Part shown: positions 1 through 9,540 of the stretch, piece after piece
How positions within the stretch are numbered: position 1 is the first letter of the stretch
Layout: the number at the start of each line of letters is the position of its first letter
DNA from: Stappia stellulata
GTDB lineage: Bacteria; Pseudomonadota; Alphaproteobacteria; Rhizobiales; Stappiaceae
Direction of reading: 5' to 3'
Assembly (NCBI RefSeq): GCF_020176715.1
Contig: NZ_JAIVMF010000006.1
Span: forward strand, 124,001 to 188,000
DNA length: 64,000 nt
Translations under genes and position numbers: made by a program
The notes under the pieces: generated by a model
What the model saw: the letters and a program-made list of their open reading frames with translations, nothing else
The model's database searches: none
What the model was told of the DNA's origin: nothing

Positions 1-601
1 TTCCCATCCTGAGCGCCATCACCGACAGCCCCTGCGCCTCGACGGCGGACGGGTTGTCGCCAACGGCACGGATCGCAAGGCCGAGCGGCGTGCGATAGAG
101 CACGAAGCCGACCGCGACCACGAGTGCGAGCGCCAGAAAGGTGAGCGCGGTCTGCTGGAACAACGCCGGCCCGAGGAACGGAAGATCCGACAGGATCGGG
201 ATATCGAGCGGCTGGAACGCCTCGATGCGCGGCGGCGAGGAAACGTCGGGAAGCGCCGTGCGATAGGTGTAGTAGCTGAGGCTCGTTGCAAACAGCGTGA
301 CGCCGATGCCCGAGACATGCTGCGACAGGCCGAGCGGCACGGTCAGGATCGCATGCAGCAGGCCGAAGGCCGCGCCGGCAAGGGCCGCAACCAGCACGCC
401 GCCCCACAGGCCGGCGCCGAGCCAGGCCGCCATCCAGCCGGCCATGGCGCCGGCGGTGAAAATCCCCTCGATGCCGAGGTTGAGCACGCCGGCGCGCTCG
501 CAGATCAGCGCACCGAGCACGCCGAAGATCAGCGGGGTCGCGATCCGTAGCGCGGCCGCCCAGAAATTCGCGGCCAGCAGGATATCCAGAATGTCGCTCA
601 T
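1..601 (-). CDS. ABC transporter permease, BMP/nucleoside type (3' end cut by window)
   Basis: Inner-membrane permease of a BMP-family (purine nucleoside-like) ABC importer. I read it from an ATG at 601; about 200 codons are present and the gene runs off the left edge. The visible part is strongly hydrophobic and carries ERAGVLNLGIEGI at about residues 35-47, the conserved loop of the branched-chain amino acid/ribose-type permease superfamily (BPD_transp_2). The start overlaps the stop of the upstream permease by 4 bases (ATGA), which implies translational coupling. With the partner permease, the double ATPase and the binding protein to its right it resembles Bacillus NupQ. The exact substrate cannot be read from sequence. 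Confidence 0.85.
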   Translation of the reverse strand, partial: MSDILDILLAANFWAAALRIATPLIFGVLGALICERAGVLNLGIEGIFTAGAMAGWMAAWLGAGLWGGVLVAALAGAAFGLLHAILTVPLGLSQHVSGIGVTLFATSLSYYTYRTALPDVSSPPRIEAFQPLDIPILSDLPFLGPALFQQTALTFLALALVVAVGFVLYRTPLGLAIRAVGDNPSAVEAQGLSVMALRMG

Positions 602-1677
602 GCCGTGCCCCTTCCCGTCCCGGGCCGCACGATGCGCACCTTGAAGCGCACGAACAGGCCGGACACGAGGACGCAGATCAGCGAGGTCGCGACCACGAGA
701 TCCGCCAGATAGTTGGAAACGCCGATTGCCCGGCTCATGCTGTCGGCGCCGACGAAGACACCGGCGATAAAGAGCGCGGCCACGACCACACCGACCGGCG
801 ACAGACCGGCGAGCATGGCAACGACGATGCCGGCATAGCCAAAGCCCGGCGACAGGTCGGCGGTGAGATAGCCTTTCAGGCCCGCGACCTCGCCGACGCC
901 GGCAAGACCGGCGAGACCGCCGCTCAGGAGCGCGACGCGCAGGAAGGTCGCCGTGACGGGAATGCCGGCGTGACGCGCGGCCTCCGGGTTCTCGCCGACG
1001 GCGCGGGTCTCGAAGCCCCAGACGGTGCGCTTGAGCAGGATGTGAACGCCGAGGGCGGCCACGAGCGCGAGGATTAATCCGGCATGGACCCGCATGCGGT
1101 CCATCAGTTTGGGCAGCATCGCCTCGTCGAGCATCGGCTCCGACTGCGGCCAGCCCATGCCCATCGGATCCTTCATCGGTCCTTCCAGCATCATCTGCAC
1201 GAAGAGGATCACGACAAAGTTCAGGAGAAGCGTCGTCACCACCTCGTCCGCGCCGAGCCGCACCTTGAGGAGTGCCGGGATCAGCATCAAAAGGCCACCG
1301 GCCAAAGCGCCGGCGAGGATTACCGTCGGGATCAGCAGGGGACCGGGGAGCGCCAGCGCCCCGGTGCCGACGGCGACCGCAGCCAGCGCCCCGGCATAGA
1401 GCTGGCCTTCACCGCCGATGTTCCAGAGCTTCGCGCGAAAGGCGACGGCGGCGGCGAGGCCGGTGAAGATCAGCGGCGTGGCGCGGGCCAGCAGCTCCGA
1501 CATGGCAAAAGCCGAGCCGAAAGCGCCCTTGGCCATCAGACCGTAGGCCTCGAGCACCGGAGCGCCGGCGGCGGCAATCGCCAGGCTGGCGACAGCAAGC
1601 GCCGCGATCGCCGCGACGACGGGCGCTGCGACACGGCGCAGGGGCGAGACATGCTCGCGCGGTTCGAAGCGGATCAT
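598..1677 (-). CDS. ABC transporter permease, BMP/nucleoside type
   Basis: First permease of the same importer, 359 residues, resembling NupP/YufP of nucleoside importers. It has multiple hydrophobic segments and the conserved loop FRAKLWNIGGEGQ at about residues 80-92, where this branch has 'NIGGEG' in place of the 'NLGIEG' of its partner. The two permeases probably form a heterodimeric channel. The start overlaps the end of the ATPase gene by 4 bases and the stop overlaps the next permease start, so all three form one transcript. Hydrophilic residues 1-15 face the cytoplasm before the first membrane segment (inferred). Confidence 0.88.
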   Translation of the reverse strand: MIRFEPREHVSPLRRVAAPVVAAIAALAVASLAIAAAGAPVLEAYGLMAKGAFGSAFAMSELLARATPLIFTGLAAAVAFRAKLWNIGGEGQLYAGALAAVAVGTGALALPGPLLIPTVILAGALAGGLLMLIPALLKVRLGADEVVTTLLLNFVVILFVQMMLEGPMKDPMGMGWPQSEPMLDEAMLPKLMDRMRVHAGLILALVAALGVHILLKRTVWGFETRAVGENPEAARHAGIPVTATFLRVALLSGGLAGLAGVGEVAGLKGYLTADLSPGFGYAGIVVAMLAGLSPVGVVVAALFIAGVFVGADSMSRAIGVSNYLADLVVATSLICVLVSGLFVRFKVRIVRPGTGRGTA

Positions 1678-3224
1678 GCTGCCGCGTCCTCCGTATGCTG
1701 ACCGGCCATCATCAGGCCGACGGCGGCCCGGTCGAGCTCCTCGGCCGGGCGCGGCGGGCTCAGCCGGCCGCGATGAATGACGGCGATCCGGTCGGACAGG
1801 GCGAAAAGCTCATCGAGGTCTTCGGAAATCAGGATCACGCCGGCGCCGCGCCCGCGCGCCTCCAGCAAGCGGCGGTGCACGTCTCCGGTCGCACCGATAT
1901 CGAGACCGCGCGACGGCTGGGCGGCAAGCACCACCGAGGGACTGGCGTCGAGCGTGCGCGCCAGCACGATCTTCTGGATGTTGCCGCCCGACAGCAGACG
2001 CGCGACGGCGGAGCCGCCCGGACAGCGGATATCGTAGCTGGCGATGGCCTCGACCGCGCGGTCGGCGATCGCCCGGAAGTCGAGAAAGCCGAACCTTTGG
2101 TAACGGGACGAGCGGATTTCCTCGATCACGAGGTTTTCCGCCACGCTCATCGCGCCGACAACGCCGTCGCGGTGCCGGTCCTCGGGAATGCGCGCCACGC
2201 CGGCGCGGATCATGTCGGCGGCGTCATGGGCGCGGATCTCGCGCCCGGCGAGGCGGATATCGCCGCTCGTCTGGCGTTCGAGCCCGGAGAGCAGCCTGGC
2301 GAGCATCGCCTGCCCGTTGCCGGACACGCCGGCGATGCCGAGGATTTCGCCGGCGCGCAACGCAAAGCCGATGTCGCTGACCGTGTCGCGACCCTCGCCG
2401 CAGGTGACAGCGGAGAGAGCAAGCAGCACCTCACCGGCCGCCTGCGGCTCGCGCCGGCTCATCGTCACCTCGTGTCCGACCATGAGTTCGGCAAGCTTTT
2501 GACGGTCGCAGTCGGCGGCGGGCAGATCCGCAACCTTGCGCCCGAGACGCAGCACGGCGATGCGGTCGGAGGCGGCAAGCACTTCCGCAAGCTTGTGCGA
2601 GATGAAGACAATCGCCAGCCCCTGTGCGGCAAGCGCCTTCAGTGTTTCAAACAGCGTCTCGGATTCCAGCGGTGTCAATACAGCGGTCGGCTCGTCGAGA
2701 ACGAGCACACGCGCATCGCGATAAAGCGCCTTGAGGATCTCCACGCGCTGTTTTTCGCCCACGGAGAGACGCGAAATCCGCGCATCGAGATCGACGACCA
2801 GCCCCGAGCGGCGCATCAACTCCTGAAGTTTCTCGCGCGCGGCGCGCGAGGCGAGGCGTGCGGACAACAGCGGGGCCGTGCCGAGCACGATGTTTTCGAA
2901 AGCGGTGAGATTTTCCGCCAGGGTGAAATGCTGGTGCACCATGCCGATGCCGGCCTCCAGGGCGGCATGGGGAGACCCCGGTTCCAGCGGCACGAGGGTC
3001 CCGTCGGGACCGGCCACGCGGACCTCTCCCTCGTCGGCGACGTAATGGCCGAACAGGATGTTCATCAAGGTGGTCTTGCCGGCGCCGTTTTCGCCGAGAA
3101 GCGCGACAATCTCGCCGCGGCGAAGATCGAGGTCGACCGCCTCGTTGGCGGTGAGCGCACCGAACCGCTTGGTGATCCCCGACAAGGACAGCGCGATCGG
3201 CGGAGCTTCTTCAGGCACCGTCAT
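1674..3224 (-). CDS. ABC transporter ATP-binding protein with two nucleotide-binding domains
   Basis: Energises the BMP-type importer. I place the start at the ATG at 3224 (MTVPEEAPP), giving 516 residues; an in-frame upstream extension to 3281 looks like non-coding leader. The first ABC domain is canonical: Walker A GENGAGKT near residue 44, signature LSVGEKQ near 154, Walker B VLVLDEPT near 173. The second domain has a degenerate Walker A (GVSGNGQAML), an intact signature (LLSGGNIQK) and a degenerate Walker B (VLAAQPSRGLD). That asymmetry is usual for RbsA/YufO-type fused ATPases, in which only one site hydrolyses ATP efficiently. About 100 bases separate it from the binding-protein gene upstream. 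Confidence 0.9.
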   Translation of the reverse strand: MTVPEEAPPIALSLSGITKRFGALTANEAVDLDLRRGEIVALLGENGAGKTTLMNILFGHYVADEGEVRVAGPDGTLVPLEPGSPHAALEAGIGMVHQHFTLAENLTAFENIVLGTAPLLSARLASRAAREKLQELMRRSGLVVDLDARISRLSVGEKQRVEILKALYRDARVLVLDEPTAVLTPLESETLFETLKALAAQGLAIVFISHKLAEVLAASDRIAVLRLGRKVADLPAADCDRQKLAELMVGHEVTMSRREPQAAGEVLLALSAVTCGEGRDTVSDIGFALRAGEILGIAGVSGNGQAMLARLLSGLERQTSGDIRLAGREIRAHDAADMIRAGVARIPEDRHRDGVVGAMSVAENLVIEEIRSSRYQRFGFLDFRAIADRAVEAIASYDIRCPGGSAVARLLSGGNIQKIVLARTLDASPSVVLAAQPSRGLDIGATGDVHRRLLEARGRGAGVILISEDLDELFALSDRIAVIHRGRLSPPRPAEELDRAAVGLMMAGQHTEDAAA

Positions 3225-3330
3225 GACAGCATTTCCCCAGACCCCGGAAACGGCGCGGACAGGAAGGGTCCGCGCAGGCAATCAGGAAGACGCGCCGCCG
3301 CGACGACAGGCATTGCGGCGGCGCAGAGCA

Positions 3331-4335
3331 TTACATCGTCGACTTGGGTTCCGCGTCGTTGACATTCACCCGGAACAGACCGTCGAGAATGTCCTTTTCG
3401 ACCTTGCGGGCCGCCTCGACGGAGGCCGCATCGGCCAGCGCCTCGTCGACGACGAAGCTTCCGCCGCCATAGGACATGTAGCTGTACTGGCCGTAGTCGG
3501 AGGGTTCGAAGCTGCCGCCTGCGACATCCTCGATCACCCGGTCGATGGTCGGCTCCATATGCCACAGCGCGCTGGAAATGATCGTGCCGGGATAATCGGA
3601 GGCGGTGTCGATGACGTTGCCAACGGCCAGAATGCCGCGTTCCTTGGCGGCATCCGACACGCCGAAGCGCTCGGCGTAGAGAATGTCGGCGCCCTTGTCG
3701 ATCATCGCAAAGGCGGATTCCTTGGCCTTGGGCGGGTCGTACCAGGAGTTGATAAAGGTCACGAGGAACTTGACGTCCGGATTGACCTCGAGCGCGCCTT
3801 CCATGAAGGCGTTCATCAGCCGGTTGACCTCGGGGATCGCATAGCCGCCGACCATGCCGATGATGTTCGACTTGGTCGCATTGCCGGCGATCATGCCGGT
3901 CAGATAGCTCGGCTCGTGGATCCAGTTGTCGAAGACCGCGAAATTCGGCTTCGCCGGACCGAAGGACGAGCCCATCAGGAAGGCGGTGTCCGGATATTCC
4001 GCCGCCACCTTGCGCGCCGCGCGCTCCACGGCGAACGCCTCGCCGACGATCAAGTCCATGCCGGCTTCGGCATATTCGCGCATCACGCGCTCATAATCGG
4101 TGTTGGCGACATTCTCGGAGTAGGTGTAGGTGACGTCGCCGCGCTCCTTGGCGGCGGTCAGCGCCTTGTGGATGCGGCCGACCCACTGCTGTTCCACCGG
4201 GACCGTGTAGATCGCCGCCACCTTGAGCGGCTTTTCCGCGGCCACCGCCGGCTGGCCGAAGCCCGCCACAACAACCGCCGCAGCAAGACCCATCACGGCA
4301 CGGCGCGTCCATGCAATACGGTTCAGGATTTCCAT
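3331..4335 (-). CDS. BMP family ABC transporter substrate-binding protein
   Basis: Periplasmic ligand-binding protein of the importer, 334 residues, PnrA/BmpA family. It starts with a signal sequence containing TRRAVMG followed by a hydrophobic stretch and a likely cleavage after AVAA near residue 33; the twin arginine makes Tat export possible but a Sec signal is equally plausible. The mature part begins KPLKVAAIYTVPVEQQW and contains the 'GGYAIPEVNRLMNAF' segment typical of BMP proteins, which bind nucleosides or related purines in characterised members. It is the first gene of the operon, as expected for the most highly expressed component. Confidence 0.9.
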   Translation of the reverse strand: MEILNRIAWTRRAVMGLAAAVVVAGFGQPAVAAEKPLKVAAIYTVPVEQQWVGRIHKALTAAKERGDVTYTYSENVANTDYERVMREYAEAGMDLIVGEAFAVERAARKVAAEYPDTAFLMGSSFGPAKPNFAVFDNWIHEPSYLTGMIAGNATKSNIIGMVGGYAIPEVNRLMNAFMEGALEVNPDVKFLVTFINSWYDPPKAKESAFAMIDKGADILYAERFGVSDAAKERGILAVGNVIDTASDYPGTIISSALWHMEPTIDRVIEDVAGGSFEPSDYGQYSYMSYGGGSFVVDEALADAASVEAARKVEKDILDGLFRVNVNDAEPKSTM

Positions 4336-4645
4336 CTGACTCCCCCTGGCATTGTTCGTATGCCGAGATCAGCCCGATGCGGACACTTTGCCCAAACGCG
4401 CAAGAGCTGATCGCTTCTGTCGTTTCATGCATCCGAAATAATGCCAGTGTCGACGGGACCCTGGACGCCGGACGCTGACGGAATTGGATCATAAATCGGG
4501 CATGCTCACAACGCAGGCAGCGGCCTGCGCGGCATTTTTTTGAACAAATGGACAAAGTTTGATCGTTTGGTCAAAAAATGAGCCGGCTTCGGTGCAGGGC
4601 CAGGCCGGACATGGCGGCCTGAGGCGGAATCCGCGGCAAGCGCCC
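4336..4645. promoter_or_regulatory. 310-bp intergenic region upstream of the BMP importer operon
   Basis: No credible gene. It should hold the importer promoter (minus strand) and the end of the murJ transcript. An AT-rich stretch at 4535-4578 contains the inverted repeat TTTGA-N8-TCAAA (4558-4575), a plausible operator. A perfect 7-bp hairpin (arms 4512-4518 and 4523-4529) is followed after 5 bases by a run of seven T on the plus strand. Confidence 0.4.
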
Positions 4646-6211
4646 TCAGCTCACGCGTCGCGACCGCAGGCCACGCAGCGCCGCCTTCAGGTCCACCGCC
4701 CCGGTCAGATGCACGAAGGCCGCAAACAGCAGCATTCCGGCAACAACCAGCAGCGCCAGGGCGCCGAACCGGCCGAGCACCGACGCACCTCCAAGCCAGG
4801 GCGCGAGCAGTTGCGCGCCGGCATATATGCCCGCCCCCATCAGCACGCTCGCCAATGCCAGCAGCGGAAGACGCTTCAACGATCCGGCATCGAGGCGGAA
4901 ATGCCCCCGCCGCCACAGGGTAACCGCCAGCAGGCCGCTGTTGACCCAGCCGGCGAGCGTGGTCGCAAGGGCGATGCCGACATGATCGAGAAAGGGCGCC
5001 AGCGCCAGCGCCCCGGCCACATTGACCACCATGCCGATGCCGGCGAACCACATCGGCGTGACCGTGTCCTCGCGGGCGAAAAATCCCGGCGAGAACACCT
5101 TGTTGAGCACGAAGGCGGGCAGGCCGGCGGCGAAGGCGATCAGCGCCGCCGTCGTCGCGCTGGCGGCCTCCGCGCCGAAGGCGCCGCGCTGATAGAGCAC
5201 GGAGACAATGGCGTCCGGCACCACGATCAAGGCCACCGTCGCCGGCAGGGTGAGGGCCAGGGCGAATTCCATCGCCCGGTTGAGCGTGTGATTGGCGCTT
5301 GCATCGGCGCCGGAGCGCAGGGAGCGCGACAGGTCGGGCAGAAGCACGACGCCAATCGCGATGCCAACGACGCCGAGCGGCAGTTGATAGATCCGGTCGG
5401 CATAATAGAGGTAGGACACCGCGCCGGCCTGACCCGACGCGATGATCGTGCCGACGGCGATGTTGATCTGGGTGATGCCGCCGGCGGCGATGCCCGGAAC
5501 GCCGAGCTTCCACAGCCGCTTGACCGAGGCGGTCAGGCGCGGGCGCTGCCAGGGAATGGCAAATCCCATGTGACGCACCGCGAAGACAAGCAGGGCGAGC
5601 TGGGCAATGCCGGCCACCGTGACACCACCGGCAAGCAGGATGCCGAGCGTCACCCCCGGCTGGACGTCGAAATACCAGATGCTCGAAAGCACCGAGATCA
5701 TCACGACATTCAGCACGACGGGCGCAAAGGCAGCCGCCGCGAAACGCCGGTAGGTGTTCAGGATCCCGGAGAGGAATGCCACCAGCGACATGCACAGGAG
5801 ATAGGGGAAGGTGATGCGCGACAGCAGCACGGCGAGATCGAACTTCTCCGGATCGGCCGTGAACCCCGGGGCGAGCAGATAGACGAGCGCCGGCATGAAG
5901 ACTTGCGCTATCAGGGTGACGGTCACCAGCGTCCACAGGAAGGCGGCGAGGATTTCGCCGGCAAATTTCCGGGCGCCCGCGTCGCCGCCGTCCTCGACCG
6001 AACGGGCGAAGAGCGGCACGAAGGCGGAGTTGAACGCCCCTTCGGCGAACAGCCGCCGGAACAGGTTGGGAAGACGGAAGGCGACAAAAAAGGCATCGGC
6101 CACCGGACCCGCGCCGACGAAGGCCGCGATCATCACGTCGCGGGCAAACCCCAGCACGCGGCTTGTCATCGTCGCGCCGCCGACGGTCGCGAAATTGCGC
6201 AGGAGGCTCAT
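4646..6211 (-). CDS. murJ: Lipid II flippase MurJ (MviN)
   Basis: Flips lipid II across the inner membrane during peptidoglycan synthesis. From the ATG at 6211 (MSLLRNFATVGG) it has 521 residues, the normal MurJ length, and hydrophobic segments throughout (MOP/MATE-like fold with about 14 helices). The N-terminal motif SRVLGFARD puts arginines at 18 and 24, the same positions as the functionally required Arg18 and Arg24 of E. coli MurJ. An in-frame extension to 6280 runs into the glnD 3' end and is unlikely to be used. It lies 55 bases downstream of glnD on the same strand, a pairing common in Rhizobiales, so co-transcription is likely. Confidence 0.95.
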   Translation of the reverse strand: MSLLRNFATVGGATMTSRVLGFARDVMIAAFVGAGPVADAFFVAFRLPNLFRRLFAEGAFNSAFVPLFARSVEDGGDAGARKFAGEILAAFLWTLVTVTLIAQVFMPALVYLLAPGFTADPEKFDLAVLLSRITFPYLLCMSLVAFLSGILNTYRRFAAAAFAPVVLNVVMISVLSSIWYFDVQPGVTLGILLAGGVTVAGIAQLALLVFAVRHMGFAIPWQRPRLTASVKRLWKLGVPGIAAGGITQINIAVGTIIASGQAGAVSYLYYADRIYQLPLGVVGIAIGVVLLPDLSRSLRSGADASANHTLNRAMEFALALTLPATVALIVVPDAIVSVLYQRGAFGAEAASATTAALIAFAAGLPAFVLNKVFSPGFFAREDTVTPMWFAGIGMVVNVAGALALAPFLDHVGIALATTLAGWVNSGLLAVTLWRRGHFRLDAGSLKRLPLLALASVLMGAGIYAGAQLLAPWLGGASVLGRFGALALLVVAGMLLFAAFVHLTGAVDLKAALRGLRSRRVS

Positions 6212-6266
6212 CGCCGGAGGCCGTGCCCGCGGGACGACCCGGAAAAAGCAGTCAACATCCGAACCA

Positions 6267-9080
6267 TCACGCCGCTCCAAGGCGCAGCTTGCGCCGCTTC
6301 GCCGGCTCGTCGCCGGCCTCCGCTTCCACCGCCTCGCGCAAACGGTCCCGGATCAGCTCCTGACGACCGATGTTGCCGACCTTCTGGCCGGTCAGATCGG
6401 TGACATAGAAGACATCGACCGCGCGCTCGCCGAAGGTCGCGATATGAGCGGAATTGATGTTGAGATTCAACGCCGAAATTGCGCGCGTCAGATCATAGAG
6501 CAGGCCGGGACGATCCAGGCCGGAAATCTCCAGCACCGTGTGACGGTTCGACCAGGAATTGTTGACCAGCACCTCGGCCTCGACGCGGAACGGTTTGGCG
6601 CGCGTGCGGGCCGCCGCCTTGTTCGCGACCTTTTCCGGCAGTTGCTCCTGGCCGCGCAGCGCCTGCTCGATCAGCCGGCAGATGCGCTCGCCGCGGCGCA
6701 GCTCATCCGCATCGTCCGGCAACTCCCGGGACATGAAGATCGTGTCGAGCGCGAATCCGTCGGTGGTGGTGTCGATCTGCGCGTCGACGATATTCGCGCC
6801 CGCCACGAAACAGGCGCCGGCAATGGTGGAGAGAAGTTTCGGGTGATCGGCCGCCAGCACGGTGATCTCGGTGACCTCCTCGAAGGCATGGGCAACGACG
6901 CGGGAGGAAAACCCCGACTTGCTTGCATCGGCCTCGCGGATCATGCGCGCATCGGCGATCTTGCGGTCCAGCGGCACCCGCAGCCAATAGGCCGGATAAT
7001 GGCGCTCCAGATAGGCCTCGCGCGCCTCCGCGGGCCAGTCCGGCAGGGCCTCGGCCAGTTCGGCCTTGGCGGCGGCGACGCGCTGGTCGTGCGGCAGCAG
7101 GCTGTGGCCGCCGGTCAGCAGCGGCTCGCATTCATAGTAGAGCGTGCGCAGCAACTGGCCCTTCCAGCCGTTGAAGACATTGGGTCCGACGGCGCGGATA
7201 TCGGCGACGGTCAGGATCAGCAGCAGCTTCAACCGCTCCAGGCTCTGCACCTCGCGGGCAAAATCCTCGATGGTCTTGCGGTCCGCGAGATCGCGCGACT
7301 GGGCGGTCGTGCTCATGTCGAGATGGTGCTCGACGAGCCAGGCAACCGTGTCGGTTTCGGAAGACGACAGGCCGAGGCGCGGACACAGCCGGCGGGCGAT
7401 GCGCGCGCCGGCGACGGAATGATCCTCGGGACGCCCCTTGGCGATGTCATGCAGCAGCATCGCCACGAAAAGCACCTTGCGGTTCTGGATCGACTTGATC
7501 AGGTCGGTGGAAAGCGGGTGATCCTCGCCCGCCTCCCCGCGCTCGATCTCGCCGAGCACGCCGATTGAACGCAACAGGTGCTCATCGACGGTGTAGTGGT
7601 GGTACATGCTGAACTGCATCATCGCCACGACCTTGCCGAAGTCCGGCAGGAAGCGGCCGAGCACGCCGACCTCATTCATCTTGCGCAGGATGGTCTCCGG
7701 GTCGCTGCGCGAGGTCAGCACCTGCAGGAACAGCCGGTTGGCCTCCGCGTCCTCGCGCACCGCCGCATTGATCAGCTTCAGCGAGCGCCGAACCTTTTTC
7801 AAGAGCTCCGGATGCAGCATGACCGAATGCCGGTCGGCGATGGCGAACAGGCGAATGAGGTTGACCGGATCCTTCTCGAAGACGCCGTCGCCGGCCAGGT
7901 TCAGCCGCCCGTTTTCAATGACGAAATCCGGATGACCGGAGAGCACGCGGCGCTTGTGCCGGCCGGTGAGCTGGCCGATCAGCCGCGACAGCGGTTGCGG
8001 CTGCTTGGCGTGCTGTTCTTCCAGCGCGGCACAGAAGATCCGGGTCAGATCGCCGACATCCTTCGCGACGAGGAAATAATGCTTCATGAAGCGCTCGACG
8101 TCTTTCATCCCCGGATGCTGGGTGTAGCCGAGGCGGATGGCGATCTCGCGCTGGACGTCGAAGGACAGGCGCTCTTCCGGCCGCCCGGTCAGGAAATGCA
8201 GGTGGCAGCGCACGGCCCAGAGGAAATCCTCGCCCTTGCGGAAGCGGTTGAGGTCCGCACGGGAGAACACGCCGGCCTTCACCAGCCCGGTGCCGGAGCG
8301 CACGCGATAGAAGTATTTCGAGATCCAGAACAGCGTGTTGAGATCGCGCAGCCCTCCCTTGCCCTCCTTGACGTTGGGCTCCACCAGATAGCGCGAGGTG
8401 CCCTGCCGGCGGTGGCGCGTGTCGCGTTCGGCAAGCTTGGCGGCGATGAACTCCGGCCCCGTCCCGGCGACGACGTCCTTGTCGAAGCGGGTGACGAGGT
8501 CATCGTAGAGATCCGTGTCGCCCCACACGTGCCGGGCTTCCAGAATGGCCGTGCGAATGGTCATGTCGGTCTTCGACAGCCGCAGGCATTCCTCTACGTT
8601 GCGGGTCGCATGGCCGACCTTCAGGCCGAGATCCCAGAGCATGTAGAGAATATATTCGACGATCTGCTCGCCCCAGGGGGTCTGCTTGTAGGGCAGCAGG
8701 AACAGGAGATCGACGTCGGATCCGGGGGCAAGCGTGCCGCGCCCGTAGCCGCCGACGGCCACCACCGACATGCGCTCGGCCGCGGACGGATTTTTCGCCC
8801 GGTAGACGTGATAGATGGCGAAATCGTAGATCACGCGCAGGATCTCGTCCTGCACGTGGCTGAGCCGGGCGGCGCACAGGGTTCCGCCACCGTCCTCGAA
8901 CAGCCGCTCCTCCACGATCTTGCGCGCGCTGCGCATCGCCTCCTTGAGGCGGCCGAGCACCTGGGAGCGGATCGCCGGATCCGAGCCATCGCCATCGGAC
9001 CTGGCCGTCAGGGCGGTCAATTCCTCGCGCAGCGCGGTGGAATCGATAAGTGCGGCGAACGCCTCCACTGACTTGCTCAT
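6267..9080 (-). CDS. glnD: Bifunctional PII uridylyltransferase/uridylyl-removing enzyme GlnD
   Basis: Cytosolic nitrogen sensor that uridylylates PII proteins under nitrogen limitation and removes UMP when glutamine is high. It has 937 residues. The nucleotidyltransferase motif GGYGRGTLAPGSDVDLLF lies near residues 110-127 with its two catalytic aspartates (D122, D124). A central HD domain (MLLHDIAKGRPEDHS) supplies the uridylyl-removing activity, and two C-terminal ACT domains (beginning VTEITVLAADHPKLLS and HTVLEISGLDRPGLLYDL) bind glutamine. Domain order and length match the family. Confidence 0.97.
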   Translation of the reverse strand: MSKSVEAFAALIDSTALREELTALTARSDGDGSDPAIRSQVLGRLKEAMRSARKIVEERLFEDGGGTLCAARLSHVQDEILRVIYDFAIYHVYRAKNPSAAERMSVVAVGGYGRGTLAPGSDVDLLFLLPYKQTPWGEQIVEYILYMLWDLGLKVGHATRNVEECLRLSKTDMTIRTAILEARHVWGDTDLYDDLVTRFDKDVVAGTGPEFIAAKLAERDTRHRRQGTSRYLVEPNVKEGKGGLRDLNTLFWISKYFYRVRSGTGLVKAGVFSRADLNRFRKGEDFLWAVRCHLHFLTGRPEERLSFDVQREIAIRLGYTQHPGMKDVERFMKHYFLVAKDVGDLTRIFCAALEEQHAKQPQPLSRLIGQLTGRHKRRVLSGHPDFVIENGRLNLAGDGVFEKDPVNLIRLFAIADRHSVMLHPELLKKVRRSLKLINAAVREDAEANRLFLQVLTSRSDPETILRKMNEVGVLGRFLPDFGKVVAMMQFSMYHHYTVDEHLLRSIGVLGEIERGEAGEDHPLSTDLIKSIQNRKVLFVAMLLHDIAKGRPEDHSVAGARIARRLCPRLGLSSSETDTVAWLVEHHLDMSTTAQSRDLADRKTIEDFAREVQSLERLKLLLILTVADIRAVGPNVFNGWKGQLLRTLYYECEPLLTGGHSLLPHDQRVAAAKAELAEALPDWPAEAREAYLERHYPAYWLRVPLDRKIADARMIREADASKSGFSSRVVAHAFEEVTEITVLAADHPKLLSTIAGACFVAGANIVDAQIDTTTDGFALDTIFMSRELPDDADELRRGERICRLIEQALRGQEQLPEKVANKAAARTRAKPFRVEAEVLVNNSWSNRHTVLEISGLDRPGLLYDLTRAISALNLNINSAHIATFGERAVDVFYVTDLTGQKVGNIGRQELIRDRLREAVEAEAGDEPAKRRKLRLGAA

Positions 9081-9168
9081 GATCTCGGTTCGGTCCTTCG
9101 CATTCGGAAATGACGGTTTTGCATGACCCTAAGTGCTGGCCGGGATCGGGTCGAGTCCGGGCTGGCGG

Positions 9169-9540
9169 TCAAACGCCGTCGCGTGCCGCGGCGGCCTTGA
9201 GCTGGTGCAAGAGATGCGCCAGGCTCTCGCGCGACAGCCCGGAAATCTTGGCGGCCAGAACATTGGCCAGCTCGGTCGCCTCCGGTTGCAGCCCGCCCGT
9301 GTCGATGGAGATCTTCGGATCCGACAGTTCGGCCAGCCGCTGCAGCTCTTCCGCCTCGTCCCAGATGACGTTGAAGAAGGCAATGATGCGCTGAACCATG
9401 AACCACGTCGGCCGGCCGCGCTTGCCATGCTCCAGCGCCGACAGATAGGCGGGCGACACCGACAGCGCCTCCGCCATCTGCGACAGGGTGATCCCCCGTT
9501 TCTTGCGGTGTTCGCGCACCCGCGCGCCGAAGGGCGTCAT
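9169..9540 (-). CDS. XRE-family helix-turn-helix transcriptional regulator
   Basis: Small DNA-binding protein, 123 residues from the ATG at 9540. A Cro/CI-type helix-turn-helix occupies about residues 5-60 (LSQMAEALSVSPAYLSALEHG includes the recognition helix). The C-terminal half (DEAEELQRLAEL, then ATELANVLAAKISGLS) is helical, without an obvious ligand domain. The start overlaps the stop of the Smr-domain gene by 4 bases (ATGA), so it is the last cistron of the Tim44-like/MltA/Smr operon. Targets are unknown; envelope or recombination control is only a guess from context. Confidence 0.85.
   Translation of the reverse strand: MTPFGARVREHRKKRGITLSQMAEALSVSPAYLSALEHGKRGRPTWFMVQRIIAFFNVIWDEAEELQRLAELSDPKISIDTGGLQPEATELANVLAAKISGLSRESLAHLLHQLKAAAARDGV

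Noticed and set aside
4506-5936. 476-residue frame overlapping murJ on the same strand
   Set aside because: Frame-shifted shadow with biased Arg/Ala/Gly composition and no membrane pattern.
4559-6403. 614-residue plus-strand open frame opposite murJ
   Set aside because: Gln/Arg/Gly-rich shadow of murJ, which has intact conserved arginines and normal length.
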